Source of the DNA: Lateolabrax maculatus | Taxonomy: Eukaryota; Chordata; Actinopteri; Acropomatiformes; Lateolabracidae | Length of the DNA stretch: 64,000 nucleotides | Direction of reading: 5' to 3' | Assembly (NCBI GenBank): GCA_031216445.1 | Contig: CM062210.1 | Coordinates: 22,055,001 to 22,119,000 of the forward strand | Shown: piece by piece, positions 55,326 to 64,000 of the stretch | How positions within the stretch are numbered: the stretch's first letter is position 1 | Layout of the letters: each line of letters starts with the position of its first letter | Notes under the pieces: model-generated | What the model was told of the DNA's origin: nothing | Seen by the model: only the letters and a program-made list of their open reading frames with translations | Databases searched by the model: none | Program-made: the position numbers and the translations under genes

Positions 55326-56352
55326 ATGATGACTGCCCTTTCTCAAGAGCAGTACTGTTTTCCAAGCTCTAATGCCTCTTGTATTAGGGCACAGTTCAGT
55401 GTGGGGACTAAATTTGCCCTCTATTTGTTGTTTGCTTTAGGCATGCTGGTTACCATTTTAGGGAACTCTGTTGTCATTGTGTCAATAGGTCATTTCAAGC
55501 AGTTGCATAATCCTACTAATGTGCTTATTTTATCTCTTGCTCTTGCTGATCTACTAGTAGGAATTACTGTGATGCCATTCAGCACCATCCGGACCATACA
55601 TGGCTGCTGGTTCTATGGTGACACCTTCTGGCTACTGCACTCCAGTTTTGATATGTTTCTTACCACTGTCTCTATATTCCACCTAATTTGCATTGCTGTA
55701 GACAGACAACAAGCAATATGCAATCCTATGTATTATTCTAGGAAAATGACAATGCCAGTGGCCTGGATTATGGTATGTGGCAGCTGGGCACTGGCTGCTG
55801 TCTACTCTTATGGACTACTTTACTCAAAGGCCAATGTAACAGGGTTAGAGGACTACATGGTATCAATAAACTGCCTTGGCAGTTGTAACCTTCTCTTTAA
55901 CCCCCTTTGGGGAATCCTGGACAGTGTTACTGCCTTTTTCTTTCCATGCACTGTAATGGTATCGCTGTACACTAAAATATTTATTGTGGCTAAAGCATGT
56001 AAGAAAGATTGGAGATATGAGAAATTGTTCAAATGACAGAGGAAGAGGTGGATTGATTAACCAGTCTGAACACAAGGCTGCAAAGACTCTGGGTATTGTG
56101 CTCGGTGCATTCATCTTTTGTTGGATGCCCTTTTTTATGAATTCAATAACTGATGCCTACACTGGCTTTACCACACCTGCTGCCATTTTTGAAGCATTTG
56201 TTTGGTTGGGTTACTTCAATTCAACTTTAAACCCAATTATTTATGCTTTTTTTTATCCTTGGTTTAAGAAATGCTTTTATTTAATTGTCAATCTGAAAAT
56301 ATTTAACCCCCATTCTTCAACCATAACGGTGCATATTCTCACACATTTATGA
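55326..56352 (+). pseudogene. TAAR gene with frameshift in third intracellular loop
   Basis: ATG 55,326 (MMTALSQEQY) opens a receptor: sequon NAS, helix 1 GNSVVIVSIGHFK, helix 2 LALADLLVG, helix 3 FDMFLTTVSIFHL with the amine-binding Asp, DRQ in place of DRY, and ECL2 Cys. The helix 3 disulfide Cys is Trp (DTFWLL). The frame ends at 56,036, after helix 5 and KIFIVAKACKKD. From about 55,990 a second frame continues with RKIGDMRNCSN, KTLGIVLGAFIFCWMPFF and the complete TAAR signature NSTLNPIIYAFFYPWF, ending at 56,352. The change needs one extra base or two lost. No intron signals fit there. With two lesions it is probably a pseudogene. Confidence 0.85.
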
Positions 56353-59239
56353 CAGTAATTTTGTGGATATGTTTGCATTAAGAGCACGTTTAAAAGCTAC
56401 TCACCTCAATAAAATAAGCATAGTTAATGAAAGTGCTACATTTTCTTCATCACTGTGCCCTATTTGCCTGCGGCAGGTTTTCATACCTTTTTGTGATACA
56501 TTTATTATTACATCATAGACCAAAGGTTTATGGTACCTAATATAGTCCCATTTATTATATGATCTTGGGTAGTGGAGTTACTATGAATAATGGCTTTAAA
56601 TTGTTACAATTTGTGGTCATTGAAGCTGAGGTAAATCATGAGTTGGCAGGCTAATAAAACAAAACAATGATACCAAGGAGAGGTTTCACATGTTTCTCCA
56701 CATGCTCTGTTAAGTTAATACTTTGAAAAACATAAGGAAACCAGTTGTCTTAAATTGTTATTTGAAGTTCAATACATTAAATGCCAAATTGATTTAACCT
56801 AGAACTTTTGTAATATCAATTCCTTTGCCTATTTACTCCACTTTGTATCTCAAGTTAAAGAAACATTGTTATTTCTATTGTTTTTCAATTTGAAAACTTG
56901 AAAGTTTTTTTTTTTTCTAATTATTTAAACAGAAGTTTCTAACATTTGTTTGTGACTACTCTACTCTACTCTACTAGCATTTTGCTGTCTTGTAAATTAG
57001 TGCCTGGTGAGGGACTCAGAAATAAGTAGTTACTTGAGTTACTTGAGAGTTACTTGTAGCTCCTGAGTTACAGGCTGGAGCCCCCCCAAACAGATGAACA
57101 ACCTTGAATATAAGCTTAATTCATGTCTTAAGAACCTTTTTTCACATAAAGCAACATGAAAAAGTCTAGCAATATCATGACTGCTGTTTTAACAAATCAA
57201 GTTATTGGTGCTTAGGCATGTCAACATAATTACAGTTACACTCCTAGTAGAGGAAACCTTTTGGTGTGTTTTTAGGTGAACTTTCACATATAACAATCAT
57301 AAGTAATTATTTAATATATCTAACAATCTGGAGCCATCAGCTTCAAACTCTAACAGCCTGAATACAAAATACTGACACTACATAGTATAGTGAATCTGGA
57401 TGACTTGAGCTGACCAAAAAGTTGATAGATGAAACATATTGTGCTATTTATTTATAAAGGACAGCTGTTTGGAAAAATTTCTAATTTTTAAATAGTAACA
57501 CAAAATAATATCTGTTGTGTTCCTGGTCAAAACTGACCGGTATGATTGTATTAGTAAGGGAAGGACATTGACCTAAAACTACATGTGATCATATTCTGTG
57601 TTTTCTTTAGCGTCTGACACTCGCTCCTCTAATGCCACTTCACTGTCAGTTTCCTGGCCTCTCCCCACCTCACCAGCATATTGATTAAAGACATGATCAA
57701 GAGCCGATCACATACAGTATATCATTTGGTCATTTTGGTCATTTGCTGAAACTGTCACTATATCCTGACAGTAATACATGAGACAGAGCAGGAGGAGTCT
57801 CTAACTTGGTCACACCGGGACGGAGTGGCATCGTTGTACGGTGGCAGTGAGCCTGCTGGGATTGATCTGTCGGAGAGGAAGCAGACATCTCTGGCTGTTG
57901 ATTCTGTTGATTCTTCTTTGAGAAAGCCATTCTTTTCTCCCAGCAGCAGGCTCACATTTAGAAAAAATTGTAGGCTGTACCTGGCCTCTTCTGTTGCTGT
58001 GGTTACTAGCCCGTGCTTACATGACAGCCTCCTCTGAGGTGGGGGGGTTTGGAGGCAGAACTGAAGCGCAGTGGAAAGGCAGGGGCAGGGACCTGGAAGG
58101 TGAACTTTCAAATTCTCAGAATCCAAAGTCCACTCTCTTCTTAATCGTACCAACTGCACGTTTGAATAAAAAAAACAGTATAGTTTAATAACTTTTAATT
58201 TTATTATTGGGTTTCATAAAATGAGCAATATAATGTTATTTTTACTTGGTATATTAAATGTGATAAATTATTGATGAAATACATCTTTCTTAGTACAGAC
58301 GATGGCTCACTTAACCGCAGTCATTCACTAGCTGTGTAGAAAAAAATTAAATCCAAGGGTATGTATGGATTAAAAAACCGTGGGCACAAATTGTGAATCC
58401 GAGGGCATGGTTTACATATCCATTTAAACATAGAGGTTTTCTTTCTATCATGTGACCCCAGAGGAGCTTTTTAAAATTCTGAGGTTGTCAACCTTATACA
58501 CTTTTTTGATAACTTAAGCAACTATGGTGCAATATTCAGTTAAAAGATACAGCTGCCACTCTGGACTATATTTTAATATATTTTGCAGATCTAGCCAGCA
58601 TAATTGCCACGGTACACTGTAAACCTGAACGTTCAAAGTAATTAAATAAATTAAGTAGTGTATACTCAAAGTTTAAATAAAGTTCTACTAACTTAATTAT
58701 GTCAAGTTCATGTAAAATGTTCTTCCTTTTTGAGTAACTTAAACTAATATTATTTGATTAAATTGAACTATTTGTATATTAAGTAAGCATAACTTAAAAA
58801 CATAAATTAAGCACAACTTAATAGAATTAAGTAATTACATATACGAATGGTAGTATTCTATTGTTTCAAATAGGTAGGATTTAATAATAAACTTCATTTA
58901 TATAGCACATGCTAAAATACAATAAAATCAATCATGGATGTGCTTCATCCAGTAAAATTGATCATAAAAAATAAATTGCAATCATAATAAAACACCAGCA
59001 ACAATTTGATTTGGGAAATGGTCTTAAATACATTAGACATTAGTAGAAGACAAAATGTAGCCTATTTATTTTAATCGTTATGTCTTATCAGTTTAATGTA
59101 GCCTATATATTTTTTTATTTTTCCCTTAAGTGTCGAGGGATCAATTTTTATTCTGAGTCTCTGATTCCCCCTCCGAAGCAGAAGGTGGCGCTAATGCGCA
59201 TGATACACTGATTTCTTACCGCTCTTTTGAAAAAATAAA
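56353..59239. other. AT-rich intergenic sequence
   Basis: No gene recognised. Open stretches on both strands at 57.74-58.16 kb have no family features I know. At 57,524-57,540 GGTCAAAACTGACCGG is a small palindrome of a kind seen near some piggyBac-type termini. TACACTGTAAACCTGAA at 58,612 resembles the outer end of the MITE-like sequence near 63,511. Confidence 0.4.
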
Positions 59240-62200
59240 AGAAGAAGAAAAGGTTGGGCGCGAGCAGGAGCAAGCAGCGCGAGCGACGCGAAGTAGCGGA
59301 TACCGAAAAGCATCACTGGACTTACTGTAAGTTTTGAATGTTAATATTAGTATATTGTTAATATACTAACATTTAGTTGCATTTTGTGTGTCGAAAAGAA
59401 TAGCAGAGATGGCGGTTTCCTGTTTTTATGTGCTTTGCTGCTCTCCCCGAGGGAAACCTTGTGTTAGCAGGGCTAGCTAGAAATTACGTTATCATTGATT
59501 TAACCACGCAGTTTAAGTTCAAGTGCTGCTGCTTTTCTTTACAGTCATTAGTGAGGATGCCCAAAGGGCATTAAACTTTTAACCTAGTACTCAACTTGTA
59601 AAAATCTTTTACCGTTTTTAAACTATCACACCTTAAAGCTGAGCAGGTTTTTACTCCAAATCTGCGTTTAACATGAGTGTGTGTTGCGCCTGCTAGAGTG
59701 CAGCAGCATAGAAAAAGTCCGTCAAATAATAAAACAGAAACTGATTTCCAACATGATTTGGCAGTGTAAGTTGTGCGCAGCTTCTTTCACCTCCAGAATA
59801 CAGTTATTTAGACACTACAGGCTGCAGCACAGCCACTACTCCAGAATCATCCCTCTTCCATGCCTCTACACTGATTGCATTTGTACATTTCAGACACTTA
59901 ATGCACTGAGTACTCATTTGTCAAGATATACAGCACAATTTAGCAGTTGTGCAGAGCAGAATCAGGGGCCTGTGTTATTTAAATGCACTTTATGCACATT
60001 TCAGCAACCCTTTTCTGAATCTGCCCTTTTCAGTCATCTCAGAAAGCATTTGAAAAATCATGAAACAGTGACATGCCCATATAAGGATTGTAGCTATAGC
60101 ACAAATGTGTATTCTTCATTCAATTCCCATAAAAGTAGAGCACACCAAGCAAGTCTTGCATCAGACTTTCAAACTGACATTGTCAGTGAGGATCCCCATA
60201 ATCTCCAAGCCAGTATTTCTGAAGTAGCTAGTGATTTACATGAAGAATGCTCAGACCAGAGCACAGAGGTGGGGAGTGATGATCAGTGTAACACTGACAG
60301 TCTAAGAAATCAACTTAAAAAAAACGTATTTTCCTTATTCCTAAAGATGCAGGCTATCCTCCATGTCTCAAACACAGCTACTCAAGAAATAGTAGATAGT
60401 GAGGAATTGCCACAAAAAGCTGTTGTGCACATCTCACTTTCACAAGACTCCAGCTCTATTGTATCTACTGATCCACTTTCAGATGTGTCATCTCCAGAAC
60501 GTCTCAGCAGGTGGCCTCCAGGTCCTTTTCCAGTTCCCACATTTGCATTTGTTGACAAGAGACCTAAAGCACGACATCTTAGAAAAGCTTGCATCAACTT
60601 TATATGGTTTTAAGGCTTACCCAAGTGATAAAGAGATTGCAGTGGCAGCTGAGGCTCTTGTAGCCAAACATCCCTGCTTGAAAGAAGCAGGATCTGAGAC
60701 AGGCTGGAATGGTTGGAGAAATAGCATCAAGTTTAAGATGGGCAACTACAGGAACAAGATGAGACAGGCTGGATGTCAGGAGGTCACTGTTAATGCTGGA
60801 AAAAGTAGAAGTAATCCTGACAATGAACCTTCACATTCCAACATTAAAAGACCCAAGCAAGCAGAAGTCAACTTCCTACCCAACTTTCCCCAAGGAAAGG
60901 ATCCTTCAAGCCTTGAGCAGTTGAGGCAGACAATTGTTGAAGAAGTCAAGAAGACTGAGAAGAACCTACCCTTCATTAGAAAGATGATGGAGACCACATT
61001 TCCCCTGCACCGACAGACCATAGTGATGTCCTGCCCACCAGTTAACGAGATCATGGACCTCTGGCCTGCTCTCAAAATAGAGTCGGAGGTAATATGGATC
61101 AGCTCTCTCTTAAAGTGAAAATTGAATTCTTACTTATTTGGCAGCTATTAGCAGCTTTATAAATGTGTGCGAGATTCTTCAAATTGAACTGATTAAGTGT
61201 TTTTTGCTGTATTGTCCTCCTGCTGTTATTTCAATGTAGTTGTATGCAGAGTTCCAGCAGATTACAATTTAGAACCTGCCCAACACATTCTTAGTTGAGT
61301 TTGACCGCCATCTTCCTCGACTGATGCCCTTTTTCAGACAGAAGGCTTCAAAAACTGGGAAGACAGCAGATGCCCTGGCTGAAATTTTAAAAATCCATGA
61401 TGAACAGGTAAATACATTATTACACATTTCATAGGTTGAACAAGTGGAACATTGGACAGGTTCAATGATTCAAATGAGCTTTTTGAATTTTGCAATTAGT
61501 CCACTTTGTGTTTGCTATTTGTCTGACTGCATTAAAGATGTGAACAGATTATTTGTGGACATATGATATGACTGTTTAAAATCATACAATTCTGTTTTTA
61601 TCTGGAAATAGGAACTCCATGACATCCACACCAAGCGCACTACTGTTCTCCACGCCCTTCCTGTGTATCTGCGCGAGGACGTCTCCGGATTTTTCAGAAC
61701 CTGCCCAGTGAGTCTCCTTAAGTATCTAACATATACTCAGTTTTATGACTTACCTTTGTTTAGTCTACCCATACAGTTTCCATGTATGGTCTGTTTTCTT
61801 TCTCCTCACTACAAAGGAATTGAATTGGCGTTTTGTTCAAAGTGATAAGATGTTCAGTAAAAATTTTCCTGTATATGTCCTTTAGCTTAGTTTCAGTCTA
61901 TCTCACACCACTTTGATTCTCTGGTAAATTGGCTAATTTATGTGTGCAGAACATGGATCTTCTGTTTTTCACCTCTTACAATGAGACTCAGGTCTCCCAT
62001 GTAAAAGAGGTGTTGGATCTCAACAAGACTTTGTAAAATAAAGATAAATTATGTCACCTGTTCTATTCCATGGGTTAGACTGTGATTAGTATCTCTTTTC
62101 ATTCATTCAGGACAAGTCTGATGAGCCAGAGCTTAATGGTGTTGCAGTGGCCCTCCTTAGTGTCATCAGTGACCATGACACAAGTCCAGTTCACTACCAG

Positions 62201-62440
62201 CTTGTGAAAATCTCTGTCATCATTGAAAGTGATGCCGTGGTCAGTCTCTCCAAATTTGGCGATGCCTTCCTGGTAATGTTTGGACTGATCATGTACTACA
62301 CCTCAGCTATCCCAAATCACTGACCACCACTTTTGAATTCACTCAAAAGATTTTACTTGGTCTAGAAAGTGGTAAACTGTCACCCAGGTTGCAGTGCCTC
62401 AAGAATGACTTGATGATGTACATGTATAAATTCAACTCAT
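59240..62440 (+). pseudogene. Spliced C2H2 zinc-finger gene of a multicopy fish family (SAMD3-like C-terminal part)
   Basis: A GC-rich 5' exon ends ACTTACT/GTAAGT (donor at 59,327), with the acceptor CTTTTCTTTACAG at 59,544. The coding exon starts at ATG 59,753 (MIWQCKLCAASF) with C2H2-like fingers CKLC..H..H, CTLC..H..H and CPYKDC..H..H. Near 60,560 the frame shifts by +1 into YPSDKEIAVAAEALVAKHPCL, GWNGWRNSIKFKMGNYRNKM and REVTVNAG-like sequence. Further exons 61,240-61,407, 61,612-61,707 and 62,111 onward carry HLPRLMPFFRQKASKTGKTA, ELHDIHTKRTTVLHALPVYL and LFGLI-like blocks with good splice sites and phases. Lesions are the early shift, TAG at 61,270-61,272 and a shift near 62,292. Its molecular role is not known to me. 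Confidence 0.65.
59753..60613 (+). pseudogene. Zinc-finger coding segment of the gene at 59.2-62.4 kb
   Basis: An open segment of about 286 codons from the likely true start MIWQCKLC. Four finger-like units stand in the first 140 residues; the second lacks its last His. A serine- and acid-rich linker follows. The frame ends at TAA 60,611-60,613 just after the shift, giving an unrelated KACINFIWF end. If translated, the product would be a truncated zinc-finger protein. Confidence 0.6.
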
Positions 62441-62511
62441 CTGAAAGAAGGATGCAGGGTAAAGCATTGTAAAAGACTAGTGCAAAGTTCTCTCCTTTTG
62501 TCTAATCAGTT

Positions 62512-62868
62512 ATCAAGCTCCTCTTCTGTGGAATCAGCTCCCAATTTGGGTTCGGGGGGCAGACACCCTCTCTTCGTTTAAGAGTATGCTAAAAACGTTC
62601 CTTTTTGATAAAGCCTATATTTAGGGCTGGCTCAGGTGAGTCCTGAACCATCCCTTAGTTATGCTGCTATAGGCTTAAGACTGCTGGGGGACTTCCTAGG
62701 ACGCACTGAGCTTCTCTCTCCTCCTCTCCCTCTCTATCTGTACGCATTCCTATCCCACTAATACAGGCTACAAACTCCATTTCTTCCTGGTAGTTCCTGT
62801 GCTTTCTGTGTTTTTTCGCCTTCTCACTTTCTGCAGGTATTTCCGCCCCTGGAGCTGTAGAGTCTGAT
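62512..62868 (+). mobile_element. L2 fragment (ORF2 end and part of 3' UTR)
   Basis: It matches 14,184-14,358 joined to 19,797-19,980: WNQLPIWVRGADTLSSFK, the stop, then AGACTGCTGGGGGACTTCCTAGG. It shows the uninterrupted L2 sequence at the chromovirus insertion point, confirming the target site. Both ends are truncated; the usual ATAAAATTGAC tail is missing. Confidence 0.85.
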
Positions 62869-63035
62869 GAAAGACTCTACATGAAAGAAAATTTCATCTT
62901 TGTATTATTTATCATTATTTTGGATTACTCTGGTTATTTTCCTGACTAAATATTTTTTGTTCTATTTATTTTAATTTATAAATGTTTATTATCTATTTTT
63001 CTATTTAATTTCAACTTTTAGCAGTATTAAGTTAG

Positions 63036-63511
63036 CTGTACTCATTGTAAATGAGGCAATCAGTTGCCTCAAAAAATTTAAGTTTTTAGTCAGGTGGTTT
63101 TAAGTATCACGACTCAACATATTTGACTAATCTGGACTAAAAAAATTACACAACACAAACTAATAAACAATGAGTTTTGTGAACATAAAAATGATGTGGT
63201 TGTGTACTTATCTTTTTAAGTTCTGTGAACTTATTCCTGTGGTTTGAAAACTTGAAACTTCACGTCATAGTAACTGATAATAATTGAGTTGCCTTAATAG
63301 AAAACTGTAAGTCATATTAAGTGCAAATATTTGAGTTGACTTGATGAGCACTTTAATTTAACGGTTATGAAAAGATACAAGTAGCATGTAATCCAAACTT
63401 TTATGTTCTGGAAAAATTTGACTTTTAAGTTGATCAACTTGAAAAAATTCAGGCAATCGATTGCCTCAATTTTTTTGAGTTCTGGTAACTTATTCGGGTT
63501 TACAGTGTAAT
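63036..63511. mobile_element. MITE-like element with subterminal inverted repeats
   Basis: The right end reads, inward, TACACTGTAAACCCGAATAAGTTACCAGAACTC and then AAAATTGAGGCAATCGATTGCC. The left side has AATGAGGCAATCAGTTGCCTC, a matching subterminal block, but the outer repeat is weak. There is no coding capacity. An end of the same kind lies at 58,612. Confidence 0.5.
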
Positions 63512-64000
63512 GGATGCTGAGGCTCATGGCTACTGTAGTATTTGGTGCCATTAAACATACTGAATCAAAAGAAAAATGTGATTTTCCCAGAAATTAAACT
63601 GAAATATTTACACGCAATGGCCATAACATAACCATGTTTGTTTGTTGTTGTTTTTTTTTTATTTATCCGTGAAACTCCCGTGATTATATGTTCAGTAATA
63701 TTGAGTTGAGATTGCTCATTGTTACTGAACTTTTACTGTGAGAGGGTAAGCAGTTGCACAACCCACTTCCTGTACCTGGTCTATGCCCCTGACCCTGTCA
63801 ACAAACCTCTGATTCCCCCATTGTTATTCTCTCCTACCTCTCTTAAATGTGACATGAAACATGCATGTTTTGGCACTGGTAATGTCCATATATAATAGAA
63901 AAACCACTTTGCTTGAAATCTGATTGAAAAAAGTTGTTCAAAGTTGACTGTGATAAGTCCGATTGCTTATGCATTGGCGATGATATGACATGGGAACTGA
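63512..64000. other. Intergenic sequence, nothing recognised
   Basis: No gene, repeat end or motif identified up to the window edge. Confidence 0.5.

Noticed and set aside
57739..58188. Overlapping open frames on both strands, considered as a piggyBac remnant
   Set aside because: Only a short GGTCAAAACTGACCGG-like palindrome nearby suggested it; no transposase motif could be seen.
61950..62035. Possible extra exon of the zinc-finger gene (starting NMDLLFF after a TGTGCAG)
   Set aside because: It ends in a stop without a donor, would disrupt the exon order, and resembles nothing in the family.

Overview
This is vertebrate, almost certainly teleost fish, chromosomal DNA. It has trace-amine-receptor-like genes, spliced genes with GT/AG introns, L2 and Rex1/Babar LINEs with teleost-style tails, a Tc1 element, a chromodomain Ty3/gypsy element, a class I (gamma/epsilon-like) endogenous retrovirus, MITEs and a tRNA-derived SINE. 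No prokaryotic features, CRISPR arrays or tRNA/rRNA genes were seen. All comparisons were made by eye.

Layout. 1-8.2 kb: AT-rich intergenic DNA with a TTAA-flanked MITE (3.10-3.69 kb), a decayed L2 copy split by a solo LTR (4.32-5.61 kb), an AT palindrome and two doubtful minus-strand micro-exons. 8.2-33 kb: a nest of transposons. The oldest layer is a ruined SCAN-type gypsy element whose gag, protease and integrase pieces lie at 8.9, 20.6 and 32.3 kb. It was split by an L2 LINE (9.36-20.6 kb) and by a complete provirus (21,280-32,247). The L2 was in turn split by a Tc1 element (11,371-12,983) and by a young chromovirus (14,359-19,791). Target-site duplications fix the order of events.

33.5-47.4 kb: a satellite of CACGTG-containing units (about CACACACGTGACACTTCA) with higher-order repeats. 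It is interrupted by a Rex1-like LINE with a complete 997-codon ORF (40,766-44,070), and it switches to the opposite orientation around a second LINE fragment at about 46 kb; a 5'-truncated SINE sits in the inverted arm. 49.3-50.8 kb: an internally deleted, minus-strand Rex1/Babar relic.

51.7-56.4 kb: the main single-copy content, a small cluster of trace amine-associated receptor (TAAR) genes. The first is TAAR1-like, preceded by a probable 5'UTR intron and stopped inside the TAAR signature motif. The second is a fragment. The third has a frameshift in the third intracellular loop and has lost the helix-3 disulfide cysteine. 59.2-62.4 kb: a spliced C2H2 zinc-finger gene of a multicopy fish family (SAMD3-like C-terminal region), with a nonsense codon and frameshifts, so probably a pseudogene. 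The window ends in an L2 fragment and MITE-like sequence.

The best candidates for active elements are the provirus (LTRs identical by eye; gag, pol and env open, with an in-frame UAG between gag and pol) and the chromovirus (LTRs with two differences; 11-nt self-priming complementarity; one frame break in the protease). The host receptor and zinc-finger genes look decayed.
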